A DNA stretch of 64,000 bases from Streptomyces sp. HUAS 15-9 (GTDB lineage: Bacteria > Actinomycetota > Actinomycetes > Streptomycetales > Streptomycetaceae), in assembly GCF_025642155.1 (NCBI RefSeq), contig NZ_CP106798.1, positions 6,076,001 through 6,140,000 of the forward strand, written 5' to 3'. Shown piece after piece: positions 47,296 to 58,440 of the stretch. Both the position numbers and the translations under genes were made by a program. Below the pieces are notes generated by a model. The model saw nothing but the letters and a program-made list of their open reading frames with translations. It was not told the origin of the DNA and searched no databases. Each line of letters begins with the position of its first letter. The stretch's first letter is position 1.

Positions 47296-47312
47296 GACGG
47301 GATCGCGTACGA

Positions 47313-47351
47313 CAGGGGCGGCGCGCCCGGTGAACGGGCGCGCCGCCCCTG
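47313..47351. terminator. Bidirectional terminator
   Basis: A perfect 17-bp G/C-rich inverted repeat (47313-47329 and 47335-47351) with a 5-base loop separates the convergent lipoprotein and TetR genes. It ends both transcripts. Confidence 0.88.
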
Positions 47352-47376
47352 TGTGCTGTGCCGTGCCGTGCCGGGG

Positions 47377-48009
47377 TCAGTCCAGCCAGTGCCGTCGGCC
47401 GAGGCTGACCAGCCGCAGCTGACGGGCCGCGACCTGGGCGACGCGCTCCCGCTCCTGCTCCGAGGCCGAGGTTTCCAGGGCCTCCAGGAACAGGGAGGCC
47501 GTGATGAGCATCTGGTCGACGTAGAGGTGCGCGAGCATCAGCAGGTCGTCCTCGTTCCAGCCGACCGCCTCCGGGTCCTTGGCCAGTTCGGTCCGTACCT
47601 CCTCGGCGAACCTGGTCAGCTGGGCCCGGATGGCCTCCCGCACCGGCTGGACGCCGCCGTGCCGCTCGCGGGCGATGAAGCGGACGTGGGCGGGGTGCGT
47701 CTGAACGTGCCGGGCGATCAGACGGATGGCGCGGGTGATGCGTTCGTCGCTGTCGCCGGCCGTGGACACCGTGGTCCGCACCATCGGGTGCAGACTGCCC
47801 AGCGCCTCGTCGACGAGGGCCACGCCGAGGTCCGCGGTGGAGCGGAAATGCCGGTAGAAGGCGGTGGGGGCGACGCCGACGGCCCGGGTGACCTCACGCA
47901 GGCCCAGGCTGCTCAGGCTCTGCTCCTCCAGCAGGCCCAACGCGGCGTCCAGGAGCGCCTGCCGGGTCTTCTGCTTCTGGGCCTGCCGGATGCCGAGGGT
48001 GTGACTCAT
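47377..48009 (-). CDS. TetR family transcriptional regulator
   Basis: 210 residues. The N-terminal HTH SLGLREVTRAVGVAPTAFYRHF is typical of TetR regulators with FatR-like spacing. The C-terminal ligand domain is helical without recognisable ligand. A 13-bp operator-like palindrome sits seven bases upstream of its ATG, and a second copy stands before the divergent membrane protein gene, so it probably represses itself and its neighbour. Confidence 0.92.
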   Translation of the reverse strand: MSHTLGIRQAQKQKTRQALLDAALGLLEEQSLSSLGLREVTRAVGVAPTAFYRHFRSTADLGVALVDEALGSLHPMVRTTVSTAGDSDERITRAIRLIARHVQTHPAHVRFIARERHGGVQPVREAIRAQLTRFAEEVRTELAKDPEAVGWNEDDLLMLAHLYVDQMLITASLFLEALETSASEQERERVAQVAARQLRLVSLGRRHWLD

Positions 48010-48015
48010 GTCATC

Positions 48016-48084
48016 CAGTTAACAACTGTTCTCCGGAATTGAAAAGCCGTAGGAGGCGCTAGACTCAAAGTCAGTGAACAACTG
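48016..48084. promoter_or_regulatory. Two 13-bp TetR-type operators in the divergent gap
   Basis: CAGTTAACAACTG (48016-48028) and CAGTGAACAACTG (48072-48084) differ by one base and are 56 bp apart. The first lies just upstream of the tetR ATG and the second upstream of the small membrane-protein operon. They are the obvious binding sites for the encoded TetR. Confidence 0.7.
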
Positions 48085-48131
48085 TTACTACAACCGTTCA
48101 CCGAAACTTCATGGAGGGGGGATCGAATCCC

Positions 48132-48299
48132 ATGCTGTTCCTTGTCGCCGCGCTCATGCTGTTCGGTGTCGTGCTGGGCACCGTGGCCCACGCGCCGCTG
48201 ACCGTCAGCCTCGCCGTGGCCGCCGCCATCGCCGTCTGGCTCGGCATCTTCGCGCTCCGCGAGCGCCACGGCCGCCGTCGTCACTCATCGGTCAACTGA
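48132..48299 (+). CDS. Small two-helix membrane protein
   Basis: About 55 residues: two hydrophobic helices (about 1-19 and 24-44) and a basic tail ERHGRRRH. ATG 48132 stands nine bases after GGAGGGGGG; an ATG at 48111 is possible but overlaps that ribosome site. It is divergent from the TetR gene and is followed 32 bp later by another small membrane protein. Its function is unknown; being the probable target of the TetR regulator, it may respond to a membrane-active compound. Confidence 0.7.
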   Translation: MLFLVAALMLFGVVLGTVAHAPLTVSLAVAAAIAVWLGIFALRERHGRRRHSSVN

Positions 48300-48331
48300 C
48301 CGCCCGCATCGATCCGCAGGAGCTGAGCACC

Positions 48332-48610
48332 ATGCAACTCACCGCACCGGCCACGCCTCGCACCGACACCCGCTCGGGCACGCGCGACGCCGACGGCATG
48401 GCCGTGGCGTCCTTCATCCTCGGCCTCGTCGGCCTTCTCGTCCTCAACATCTTCCTCGGCCCGGTCGCCCTCGTCCTCGCGAGTGTCGCCCTGTGGCGCG
48501 GCACGGCCCGTCGCGGCCGCGCGTATCTCGGCCTCGCGCTGGGCGTTGCCGACCTGGCGGTCCTGGCGTTCGCCATGGAGGTGTCCAACACGGTTTCGTG
48601 GAGCCTGTGA
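48332..48610 (+). CDS. DUF4190-like membrane protein
   Basis: About 92 residues from ATG 48332, which follows AGGAG. After a 25-residue hydrophilic start, two membrane helices frame GLVGLLVLNIFLGPVALVLA and ARRGRAYLGLALGVADL, the pattern of DUF4190 proteins. It probably shares the transcript of the preceding small gene and thus TetR control. The family has no known activity. Confidence 0.78.
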   Translation: MQLTAPATPRTDTRSGTRDADGMAVASFILGLVGLLVLNIFLGPVALVLASVALWRGTARRGRAYLGLALGVADLAVLAFAMEVSNTVSWSL

Positions 48611-48729
48611 GCCCTCAGAACGTGCCTTGACCAACGGCTGACGCCCCGAGGACGACGGGGCACGGCCGCCGGCAACGCCCGGCCCTGGCCTCCGCGCCGC
48701 CCCCAAGGGTCCGTAGAATCGGGCTCACC

Positions 48730-49893
48730 ATGGCTTACCTCGACCACGCCGCGACGACACCGATGCTCCCGGAGGCGGCAGAGGCGCTGACCGCCGCGCT
48801 GAGCGTCACCGGCAACGCCTCCTCCCTTCACGCGTCCGGCCGCAAGGCCCGCCGTGCGGTCGAGGAGTCCCGCGAGACGCTCGCCGAAGCGCTCGGCGCC
48901 CGCCCCAGCGAGGTCGTCTTCACCTCTGGCGGCACCGAGGCCGACAACCTCGCGGTCAAGGGCCTGTACTGGTCCCGCCGTGACGCCGACCCGGTCAGAA
49001 CCCGGGTCCTCGCCAGCCCCGTCGAACACCACGCGGTCCTCGACGCCGTCCACTGGCTCGGTGAACACGAGGGCGCCACCGTCGAGTACCTCCCCGTCGA
49101 CACCTACGGCCGGGTGCACCCTCAGGCCCTGCGCGAGGCGATCGCCCGCAACCCCGACGACGTCGCCCTGGCGACGGTGATGTGGGCCAACAACGAGATC
49201 GGCACGATCATGCCGGTCCGTGAACTCGCCGACGTCACCGCCGAGTTCGGTATCCCGCTGCACGCGGACGCGGTCCAGGCCGTCGGCCAGGTCCCGGTCG
49301 ACTTCGCCGCCTCCGGCCTCGCCGCGATGACGGTCTCCGGCCACAAGATCGGCGGACCCTACGGCATCGGGGCGCTCCTCCTCGGCCGTGAGTACACCCC
49401 CGTCCCCGTCCTGCACGGCGGCGGCCAGGAGCGCCACGTCCGCTCCGGCACCCTCGACGTCCCGGCGATCGCCGCGTTCGCGGTCGCCGCCCGGCTCGCC
49501 GCCGAGCAGCGCGAGTGGTTCGCCCGGGAGATCGGCGCCCTGCGGGACCACCTGATCGAGGCGGTCCGTACGGCGGTTCCGGACGCGATCCTCGGCGGTG
49601 ACCCGGTGGACCGCCTCCCGGCCAACGCCCACTTCACCTTCCCGGGCTGCGAGGGCGACTCCCTGCTCCTGCTGCTGGACGCCCAGGGCATCGAGTGCTC
49701 CACCGGCTCCGCCTGCACGGCCGGCGTCGCCCAGCCCAGCCACGTCCTCCTCGCCACCGGCACCACCCCCGACCTGGCCCGCGGCACCCTCCGCTTCTCC
49801 CTGGGCCACACCTCCACGGAGGCGGACGTGGAGGCGGTGGCGAAGGCGATCGGCCCGGCGGTCGAGCGTGCCCGAGCCGCGGGGCTCACCTGA
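48730..49893 (+). CDS. Cysteine desulfurase (NifS/IscS family)
   Basis: 387 residues. A PLP enzyme that takes sulfur from cysteine to form a persulfide. The PLP lysine is Lys206 in [11 protein letters not shown], and the persulfide cysteine is probably Cys329 in STGSACTAG. The sulfur acceptor is likely to be MnmA, encoded 1 kb downstream; such pairing is common in Actinobacteria for tRNA 2-thiouridine synthesis. The ATG start is clear. Confidence 0.95.
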   Translation: MAYLDHAATTPMLPEAAEALTAALSVTGNASSLHASGRKARRAVEESRETLAEALGARPSEVVFTSGGTEADNLAVKGLYWSRRDADPVRTRVLASPVEHHAVLDAVHWLGEHEGATVEYLPVDTYGRVHPQALREAIARNPDDVALATVMWANNEIGTIMPVRELADVTAEFGIPLHADAVQAVGQVPVDFAASGLAAMTVSGHKIGGPYGIGALLLGREYTPVPVLHGGGQERHVRSGTLDVPAIAAFAVAARLAAEQREWFAREIGALRDHLIEAVRTAVPDAILGGDPVDRLPANAHFTFPGCEGDSLLLLLDAQGIECSTGSACTAGVAQPSHVLLATGTTPDLARGTLRFSLGHTSTEADVEAVAKAIGPAVERARAAGLT

Positions 49894-49921
49894 GAGGCTG
49901 AGGGGCCGGCAGGCCCAAGAG

Positions 49922-50150
49922 CTAACTCTCCGTCACCATCAGGGACGCCATCATGCCCTCGTCCTCGTGTTGCAGGAGATGGCAGTGGAGCATGTACATG
50001 TACGTGTCATCGGCGAAGTCGGTGAACTCCATCGCGATCTCGATGGAGCCGCCGCCGACCACCTCGTAGGTGTCGTACCAGCCGAGTTCGACCCCGCTGG
50101 GATCCTCGCCGTTGACGGAGATCTGTGACGTGCGCCATACAGGCTCGGGC
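49922..50150 (-). pseudogene. Multicopper oxidase remnant (C-terminal copper motif)
   Basis: About 76 codons on the minus strand encode [19 protein letters not shown] and then the copper-ligand signature MLHCHLLQHEDEGMM and a stop. This is the C-terminal end of a three-domain multicopper oxidase, with the T1/T3 ligands His-Cys-His...His...Met. The other domains are absent: upstream sequence changes directly into the amidase gene. There is no start codon of its own. It is a decayed fragment. Confidence 0.7.
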
Positions 50151-50183
50151 CCGCCCCAGGGGCTCGGATCCGCTGCACCAGCC

Positions 50184-50843
50184 TCAGGCCCGCCGCACGA
50201 GCCCCAGGTACCGGTCCCAGTCCCAGTGCCGTCCCGGATCCGTGTGGTCCGTACCCGGGACCTCCACATGCCCGATGATGTGCTCCCGGTCCACGGGTAT
50301 GTCGTACCGACGGCATATCGCGGCCGTCAGCCGCGCCGAGGACGCGTACATCGCGTCCGTGAAGGACGAGGCATGCTCCACGAATCCCTCGTGTTCGATG
50401 CCGACGCTCCGCTCGTTGTACTCCCGGTTCCCCGCGTGGAACGCCACGTCCAGCTCGCGGATCAGCTGGGTGACCCGCCCGTCCTTGCGCACGATGTAGT
50501 GCGCGGCCGCCTTGTGCGCCGGGTCCTGGAAGACCTTGACCGCGGTTTTGTAGTCGCCCTGCGTGACATGGATGACCACCCGGTCGATCGGATAGTCGTC
50601 CGGCCGGTCCGCCCGCCGGTAGTTCGCCGGGGACGCGGCCACCCAGCGCGCGCCCCGGAAGTCCACCGCGCCCTCGACCCGCGACTTCTCCACCCCCGGC
50701 AGCCGCCACCACAGATGGGAGAGCTCATCCCGGGCCAGCGCCGCGGTCCCCACGGCCGCCGCGACACCCCCGACGAGCAGCGCCCGCCGCCCCAGCCGCC
50801 GATCCGAGTCGCCGCTCGCCGTGTCCGCCCGTGTCTCCCCCAT
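50184..50843 (-). CDS. N-acetylmuramoyl-L-alanine amidase, Tat-exported
   Basis: About 219 residues. The N-terminus [18 protein letters not shown] is a twin-arginine signal. The body is an Amidase_2/PGRP domain: [10 protein letters not shown] gives the first zinc His, and [17 protein letters not shown] the others. It cleaves the bond between MurNAc and L-Ala in peptidoglycan. No wall-binding domain is present. ATG 50843 has no clear ribosome site. The gene lies on the opposite strand between the desulfurase and mnmA. Confidence 0.9.
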   Translation of the reverse strand: MGETRADTASGDSDRRLGRRALLVGGVAAAVGTAALARDELSHLWWRLPGVEKSRVEGAVDFRGARWVAASPANYRRADRPDDYPIDRVVIHVTQGDYKTAVKVFQDPAHKAAAHYIVRKDGRVTQLIRELDVAFHAGNREYNERSVGIEHEGFVEHASSFTDAMYASSARLTAAICRRYDIPVDREHIIGHVEVPGTDHTDPGRHWDWDRYLGLVRRA

Positions 50844-50903
50844 GTGATCGTCAACGGATACTCGCGGGCTCCGGTTCCCGCGCCCCCGTACTCTGGAAGG
50901 GCT

Positions 50904-52058
50904 ATGACTGATACCCCGCAGCGCACCCGTCCCCTCCGCGTCCTCGCCGCCATGTCGGGCGGCGTGGACTCCGCCGTCGCCGCCGCCCGCGCGGCCGAGG
51001 CGGGCCACGACGTGACCGGCGTCCACCTCGCGCTCTCCGCGAACCCGCAGTCGTTCCGCACCGGAGCGCGGGGCTGCTGCACCATCGAGGACTCCCGCGA
51101 CGCCCGCCGCGCCGCCGACGTCATCGGCATCCCGTTCTACGTCTGGGACCTCGCCGACCGCTTCCGCGAGGACGTCGTCGAGGACTTCATCGCCGAGTAC
51201 GAGGCCGGCCGCACGCCGAACCCGTGTCTGCGCTGCAACGAGAAGATCAAGTTCGCCGCGCTCCTGGACAAGGCCCTGGCCCTCGGCTTCGACGCCGTCT
51301 GCACCGGCCACTACGCCAAGGTGCTCGTGAACGAGGACGGCAGCCGCGAGCTGCACCGCGCCTCCGACATGGCCAAGGACCAGTCGTACGTCCTCGGCGT
51401 CCTGGACGAGCAGCAGCTCGCGCATGCGCTGTTCCCGCTGGGCGACACGGTGACGACCAAGGACGAGATCCGTGCCGAGGCCGAGCGCCGCGGCCTCGCG
51501 GTCGCCAAGAAGCCCGACTCGCACGACATCTGCTTCATCGCCGACGGCGACACCCAGGGCTTCCTCGCCTCCCGCCTCGGCAGGGCCGAGGGTGACATCG
51601 TCGACGAGTCCGGCGCCAAGGTGGGCACGCACGAGGGCGCGTTCGGCTTCACCATCGGCCAGCGCAAGGGCCTGCGGATCGGCATCCCGGCGGCCGACGG
51701 CAAGCCCCGCTACGTCCTCGACATCTCCCCGGTGAACAACACGGTGACCGTCGGCCCGGCCGCCGCGCTGGACGTGACCGCACTGACCGCGATCAAGCCC
51801 CGCTGGTGCGGCGTGGCCCCGGCCGGTCCCGGCACCTACACCGCCCAGCTCCGGGCGCACGGCGGCGAGACCGAGGTGACGGCGGAGCCGGTCGACGGCG
51901 AGCTGCGGGTCACCTTCACCGAGCCGGTCCGCGGCGTCGCCCCCGGCCAGGCGATCGTGCTGTACGACGGCACGCGCGTGGTGGGTTCGGCGACGATCGC
52001 GTCGACGGTCAGGGCCACGGCCGCGTCGGTCCAGTCACCGGCCAGGAACTCCGCCTAG
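50904..52058 (+). CDS. mnmA: tRNA 2-thiouridylase MnmA
   Basis: About 384 residues. It adds sulfur to U34 of certain tRNAs. The PP-loop is SGGVDS (18-23), the catalytic cysteines are Cys108 in NPCLRCN and Cys210 in HDICFI, and GHYAK and DQSYVLG are conserved. The last residues (PARNSA) and the TAG stop come from the first unit of a 24-bp tandem repeat, so the natural C-terminus may once have been different. Confidence 0.96.
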   Translation: MTDTPQRTRPLRVLAAMSGGVDSAVAAARAAEAGHDVTGVHLALSANPQSFRTGARGCCTIEDSRDARRAADVIGIPFYVWDLADRFREDVVEDFIAEYEAGRTPNPCLRCNEKIKFAALLDKALALGFDAVCTGHYAKVLVNEDGSRELHRASDMAKDQSYVLGVLDEQQLAHALFPLGDTVTTKDEIRAEAERRGLAVAKKPDSHDICFIADGDTQGFLASRLGRAEGDIVDESGAKVGTHEGAFGFTIGQRKGLRIGIPAADGKPRYVLDISPVNNTVTVGPAAALDVTALTAIKPRWCGVAPAGPGTYTAQLRAHGGETEVTAEPVDGELRVTFTEPVRGVAPGQAIVLYDGTRVVGSATIASTVRATAASVQSPARNSA

Positions 52059-52200
52059 CCACCGGCCAGGAACTCCGCCTAGCCATCGGCCAGGAACTCC
52101 GCCTAGCCATCGGCCAGGAACTCCGCCTAGCCATCGGCCAGGAACTCCGCCTAGCCATCGGCCAGGAACTCCGCCTAGCCATCGGCCAGGAACTCCGCCA
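52034..52200. repeat. 24-bp tandem repeat spanning two gene ends
   Basis: About seven copies with a 24-bp period start at 52040, 52064, 52088, 52112, 52136, 52160 and 52184 (last one partial). Each unit reads ggccaggaactccgcctag plus ccayc. Every full unit has a TAG on both strands, thanks to its CTAG. On the minus strand each encodes AEFLADG and a stop, the exact C-terminus of the hydrolase, so the array is a multiplication of that gene's last eight codons. Confidence 0.95.
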
Positions 52201-52957
52201 GCACCGGTGCCAGGACGTCCGGGTCGACCATGTGGGTCTGGCCCTCCAGGGTGCGGTACGTCCCCTCGGGGACCGCTTCCGCCACCGCCCGTGCCGCCTC
52301 GCGCAGCCAGGAAGGGCTCGCACCGCCCGCGACCGTCAGCACGGGCACGGTGATCGCGGCGAGCCGCTCCCGGGGCACCAGGCCGTCGCCCATCGCGGCG
52401 TCGTCGTACGCCAGCGTCGGGGCGATCGCCTCCATGTCGGCCCACATCGGGGACCGGCGGGCGCCCTGGATCATCGCCTCGGCCAGGCCCGTCAGCCGCA
52501 GGAAGTGCTCCACCGCGTCTCCCCTGTGGCCCTGCGCGAGCGCCTCGGTCAGGTTCCGGGTGTACTCCGCCCGCTCCTCGGCGCCGCCCTCGTAGACGGC
52601 GAACGGCGGCTCGTACACGGCCACCTGACTGACCGGCAGCCCGCTCGCCGCCGCCTCCAGCGCCAGTGCGCCGCCCGACGAGATGCCGTACAGCGCCGCT
52701 TCCCCGCCCACGGCCTCGATCAGCGCCGCCAGGTCCTCCACCTCGCGGGCGACGGCGTACGGCGCCGTGTCCCCGCTTGCGCCGCGTCCCCGCCGGTCGT
52801 ACGGGACGACCGTGAAGCGCCCGGCGAGCCGTGCGGCCAGCGGGGCCAGCGTGGCGCCCGTGGACATCGCACCGCTCACAAGGACGACCGCCGGACCCTG
52901 CCCGCCGCGCTCGTACGCGATCCGGGTGCCGTCGCGCGAAATGATCTGCTTGTCCAT
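52175..52957 (-). CDS. Alpha/beta hydrolase
   Basis: About 260 residues. The nucleophile elbow GISSGG has Ser93, the oxyanion region is VLVSGAMSTG and the C-terminal His lies in GQTHMVD. The fold and size match small esterase/epoxide-hydrolase-like enzymes; the substrate is unknown. ATG 52957 (MDKQIIS) is used, with an in-frame ATG six codons upstream as alternative; neither has a strong ribosome site. Its stop is the innermost TAG of the tandem repeat. Confidence 0.85.
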   Translation of the reverse strand: MDKQIISRDGTRIAYERGGQGPAVVLVSGAMSTGATLAPLAARLAGRFTVVPYDRRGRGASGDTAPYAVAREVEDLAALIEAVGGEAALYGISSGGALALEAAASGLPVSQVAVYEPPFAVYEGGAEERAEYTRNLTEALAQGHRGDAVEHFLRLTGLAEAMIQGARRSPMWADMEAIAPTLAYDDAAMGDGLVPRERLAAITVPVLTVAGGASPSWLREAARAVAEAVPEGTYRTLEGQTHMVDPDVLAPVLAEFLADG

Positions 52958-52994
52958 GCCTGAGGAGACTGCCATCGGGCACGCGACTAATCGG

Positions 52995-53339
52995 TCACGA
53001 CACCGCGCGTGTCTCCTCCTGGACCTCCACGTCGTAGAAGCACAGGTGGTCCTTGATCTGCGCGACCCCGTCCTTGGGCTCGGGATAGGACCATACGAGG
53101 TCGGGGGCGTCCGGCAGGGACCAGTAGGACGCCGTCCCCTTGAAGGGACAGACGGTGTGGGTTTCGGAGGGGGTGAGGAGGTCGAGGCGCACGTCCTCGG
53201 CCGGGATGTAGTAGCGCACGGGACAGCCGGTCTCGCGCAGCACCAGGGGGCGCCGGCTCTCCGCCAGCACCAAGTCCCCGCGCACCACGCGTACGGGCCG
53301 GTCGCCCTGCTCGATCGTGATCGTGTGTCCATCGGCCAT
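52995..53339 (-). CDS. DUF427 domain protein
   Basis: 114 residues of the DUF427 beta fold, with GDLVLAESRRPLVLRE, YYIPAEDV and CPFKGTASYW, the hallmark segment. The family is common in Actinobacteria and has no settled function. It lies 37 bp upstream of the hydrolase gene on the same strand and is probably co-transcribed. Confidence 0.9.
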   Translation of the reverse strand: MADGHTITIEQGDRPVRVVRGDLVLAESRRPLVLRETGCPVRYYIPAEDVRLDLLTPSETHTVCPFKGTASYWSLPDAPDLVWSYPEPKDGVAQIKDHLCFYDVEVQEETRAVS

Positions 53340-53389
53340 ACCTGGAAAGCGCTCGCGGGCCCCCGGTTCTTCCCGCCTAGGCTGACCTC

Positions 53390-53926
53390 ATGCGTATCTG
53401 TGTCTTCCTCTCCTCCGCCGACCTCGACGACCGCTACACGCGTCCCGCGCGCGAGTTCGCGAAACTGATCGGCAAGGGGGGCCACACGCTGGTGTGGGGT
53501 GGGTCCGACGTCGGTCTGATGAAGGTCGTCGCCGACGGCGTCCAGGAGGCGGGCGGCAGACTGCTCGGCGTCTCCGTGGGGTTTCTCGCGGCCAAGGCGC
53601 GGCCCGGCGCCGAGATGGTGATCGCCAAGGACCTGGCGGAGCGCAAGCGGCTGCTGCTGGAGCAGGCCGACGCGGTGGTGGTCATGGTGGGCGGCACCGG
53701 GACGCTGGACGAGGCCACCGAGATCCTGGAGCTGAAGAAGCACGGGCACACGGACAAGCCCGTCGTCCTGCTCAACACCGAAGGCTTCTACGACGGCCTG
53801 AAGGAGCAGTTCCGCCGGATGGAGGACGAGGGCTTCCTGCCCCGCCCGCTCACCGACCTGGTGTTCTTCGCGGACGAGCCCGTGGGCGTACTGGCGTACC
53901 TGGAGGAGAGCCTGGGCGTGCGGTGA
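53390..53926 (+). CDS. LOG family protein (nucleotide phosphoribohydrolase-like)
   Basis: 178 residues with a Rossmann-like fold of the LOG/TIGR00730 family. The motif VGGTGTLDEATE corresponds to PGGxGTxxE, with the catalytic Arg in AERKRLLLEQAD upstream. Known members release the base from cytokinin or other nucleoside monophosphates. The first Pro of the motif is replaced by Val. It is divergent from the DUF427 gene with a 50-bp gap. Confidence 0.9.
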   Translation: MRICVFLSSADLDDRYTRPAREFAKLIGKGGHTLVWGGSDVGLMKVVADGVQEAGGRLLGVSVGFLAAKARPGAEMVIAKDLAERKRLLLEQADAVVVMVGGTGTLDEATEILELKKHGHTDKPVVLLNTEGFYDGLKEQFRRMEDEGFLPRPLTDLVFFADEPVGVLAYLEESLGVR

Positions 53927-53933
53927 TGCGAGC

Positions 53934-54632
53934 ATGGCGGACATGGCTACTCATGTGATCACCGGCGCGGGCTCCGGCATCGGCGCGGCCGTGGCCCGCC
54001 GTCTGCACGCGCGCGGGGACGAACTCGTGCTTCACGCGCGCGACGCGGGCCGGGCGAAGGAACTGGCCGCCGAGTACCCGGGGGCGCGCACCCTGGTCGG
54101 CGACCTCTCCGACCCGGACAAGCTCTCCTGGGCCTTCTCCCACCAGACGCTCCCCGACCGCGTGGACTCGCTGCTGCACATCGCCGGGGTCGTCGACCTG
54201 GGCGACGTCGGTGACCTCACCCCCAAGTCCTGGCGCCACCAGCTCAACGTCAACCTGGTCGCCCCCGCCGAGCTGACCCGCCACTTCCTGCCCCAACTGC
54301 GCGCCGCCCGCGGTCACGTGGTCTTCGTGAACTCCGGCGCGGGCCTGAGCGCCCACGCCGGCTGGTCCGCGTACGCCGCCTCCAAGCACGGCCTCAAGGC
54401 CCTGGCCGACTCCCTGCGCCACGAGGAGCACGGCAACGGCGTCCGCGTCACCTCCGTCTACCCCGGCCGCACCGCCAGCCCCATGCAGGCCAAGGTCCAC
54501 CAGCAGGAGGGCAAGGACTACGACGCCTCCCACTGGATCGACCCCGAATCGGTGGCGACGACGATCCTGCTGGCCATCGACCTGCCCAGGGACGCGGAGA
54601 TCAACGACCTGACGGTGCGCCCCGGGCGATGA
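53934..54632 (+). CDS. Short-chain dehydrogenase/reductase
   Basis: 232 residues, classical SDR. The nucleotide motif is TGAGSGIG, with LLHIAGVV for NNAG, Ser in VFVNSGAGL and the catalytic YAASK. It starts eight bases after the LOG gene, and the next gene overlaps its end (ATGA), so all three are one transcript. The substrate is unknown. Confidence 0.92.
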   Translation: MADMATHVITGAGSGIGAAVARRLHARGDELVLHARDAGRAKELAAEYPGARTLVGDLSDPDKLSWAFSHQTLPDRVDSLLHIAGVVDLGDVGDLTPKSWRHQLNVNLVAPAELTRHFLPQLRAARGHVVFVNSGAGLSAHAGWSAYAASKHGLKALADSLRHEEHGNGVRVTSVYPGRTASPMQAKVHQQEGKDYDASHWIDPESVATTILLAIDLPRDAEINDLTVRPGR

Positions 54633-55045
54633 ACGCGCACGCCGACGACGTCCGGGCCTGGCTGGACGAGGTCTGGGACCGCACCGAGGCCGCGCTGATC
54701 CTGCGGGGCGGCGACGGCGCCGGGCCGCTCGGCCGTCGCCCGGTGCCGGCCGAGATCTACGACGACGACGCCCTCGCGGAGCTGTGCGTCCTGACCACGA
54801 CCGGCGACTTCACGGGCGACATCTGCCGCTGCCTCGGCAGCCTGACCGTCGCCCTGCTGGACGCTGAGGGCGAGTTCCTCGGCGGCGGGAGCTTGCATGG
54901 GGAGGCCGTCGCCCGGGAGCGCGGCCGCTTTCGCAATGACCTCACGGTCGCCGATCCGGCCGGGCTGCTCGCGTTCCTGGAACGGCACGTGGCACACCCG
55001 TTGAAGCCACCCCCGGTGGAATACGTAGGCTTTCGGGGTGAGTGA
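54629..55045 (+). CDS. Conserved hypothetical protein
   Basis: 138 residues that I cannot place in a named family. It has an N-terminal acidic helix (VRAWLDEVWDRTEAALILRG), a central segment with two Cys (ELCVLTTTGDFTGDICRCLG) and a final helix ending in HPLKPPPVEYVGF. It has no signal peptide or membrane helix. It overlaps the SDR gene before it and the MetE-like gene after it (8 bases), so it belongs to a tightly coupled operon. Confidence 0.7.
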   Translation: MNAHADDVRAWLDEVWDRTEAALILRGGDGAGPLGRRPVPAEIYDDDALAELCVLTTTGDFTGDICRCLGSLTVALLDAEGEFLGGGSLHGEAVARERGRFRNDLTVADPAGLLAFLERHVAHPLKPPPVEYVGFRGE

Positions 55046-56045
55046 AAACAGCCAGTTCAGGTTCGGCGCCGCCACCGGGGTCGGGTCCATGCCCGGTGAT
55101 GACGCGCGGGAGGCCGCCAAGACCGTCACCGGGTCCTTCGAGGACTTCCCGTTCCTGCCCGAGCTGCCGGCCCGCGGACCCGGCGCGGACATGATCGGCC
55201 GTACCGCCGGAATGCTCGTCGAGCTGTACGCGCGCGTGGAGCCCAGCGGCTGGCGGATCGGCGACCGGCCGGGCCGGGACACCAAGCGGGCCCGCTCCTG
55301 GCTCGGGGAAGACCTCGACGCCCTTGAGGAGTTCACCCAGGGGTACGAGGGCCCGCTGAAGGTGCAGGCCGTCGGCCCGTGGACGCTGGCCACCGCCGTC
55401 GAGCTGAAGAACGGCGAGGCCGCCCTCTCCGACCCCGGCGCCTGCCGCGACCTCGCCGCCTCCCTCGCCGAGGGCCTGCGCCTGCACCTCGCCGAGGTAC
55501 AGCGCCGCGTCCCGGGCGCACGGCTCGTCCTGCAGCTGGACGAGCCCTCCCTCACCGCCGTACTGCGCGGCCAGGTCAAGTCCGCCAGCGGCTACCGGAC
55601 CCACCGGGCCGTGGACCGGCAGATCGTCGAGGCCGCCCTCCGCGACCTCGTCGCGGTGCACCGCACCGGCCCGGTCGTCGTCCACTCCTGTGCCCCGGAC
55701 GTGCCCATCGCCCTGCTGCGCCGCACGGGTGCCGCCGCGGTCTCCCTCGACTTCTCACTCCTCACCGAGCGTGACGACGACACCATCGGCGAGGCCGTGG
55801 AAGGCGGCACGCGACTGTTCGCCGGTGTCGTGCCCGGCACGGACGGCCCGTTGTCAGACCCTGCCGGTAGCGTCATGGGTGTCAGGACGCTGTGGCGCAG
55901 GCTGGGGCTGCATCCGGGGCTTCTCGCGGAGGCGGTCACCATCACCCCCTCGTGCGGCCTCGCGGGCGCTTCCCCCGCGTACGCACGCAAGGCTCTCGCC
56001 CATTGCGTCCGGGCGGCGAGATCACTTGCGGACAACCCAGAGTAA
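55038..56045 (+). CDS. Cobalamin-independent methionine synthase-like protein
   Basis: 335 residues that match the C-terminal catalytic barrel of MetE: GVGSMPG at the start, VHSCAPD with the zinc His and Cys, and TPSCGLAG with the second zinc Cys. It is less than half the length of full MetE and lacks the N-terminal barrel, like the archaeal-type core enzymes, so its methyl donor may differ. GTG 55038 lies inside the end of the previous gene. ligA follows after 15 bp. Confidence 0.88.
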   Translation: MSENSQFRFGAATGVGSMPGDDAREAAKTVTGSFEDFPFLPELPARGPGADMIGRTAGMLVELYARVEPSGWRIGDRPGRDTKRARSWLGEDLDALEEFTQGYEGPLKVQAVGPWTLATAVELKNGEAALSDPGACRDLAASLAEGLRLHLAEVQRRVPGARLVLQLDEPSLTAVLRGQVKSASGYRTHRAVDRQIVEAALRDLVAVHRTGPVVVHSCAPDVPIALLRRTGAAAVSLDFSLLTERDDDTIGEAVEGGTRLFAGVVPGTDGPLSDPAGSVMGVRTLWRRLGLHPGLLAEAVTITPSCGLAGASPAYARKALAHCVRAARSLADNPE

Positions 56046-58256
<2,211 letters not shown>

Positions 58257-58265
58257 CGGTTGAAG

Positions 58266-58303
58266 GCCACCCGATCGGTGCATATCAGATGCATACGGGT
58301 GGC
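58266..58303 (+). terminator. Hairpin after ligA
   Basis: Arms GCCACCCG (58266-58273) and CGGGTGGC (58296-58303) enclose a second pair TGCAT/ATGCA. It lies 10 bp past the ligA stop and probably ends the operon. Confidence 0.6.
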
Positions 58304-58405
58304 TGGGGCGCATTCGGGCAACCGTGGACGACCGCTGCCCGTGGAAGCCTTCTGCGGCCTACTGTTGAGATGTGCGCCTGCCGTGCCCAGCTGCGGTCGG
58401 GGCAT

Positions 58406-58440
58406 CCCCGTGCTCTTGATGAGCACGGGGAAGGGTTTTC
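58406..58440 (+). terminator. Hairpin with T-run upstream of rmdB
   Basis: A perfect 10-bp stem CCCCGTGCTC/GAGCACGGGG with a 5-base loop is followed by aagggttttc. It looks like an intrinsic terminator or attenuator in the rmdB leader, about 76 bp before the start codon. A T-run is unusual in this GC-rich genome. Confidence 0.55.

Noticed and set aside
52034..52200. Possible CRISPR array
   Set aside because: The repeats are contiguous with no spacers, 24 bp long, and are copies of coding codons; no cas genes are near.
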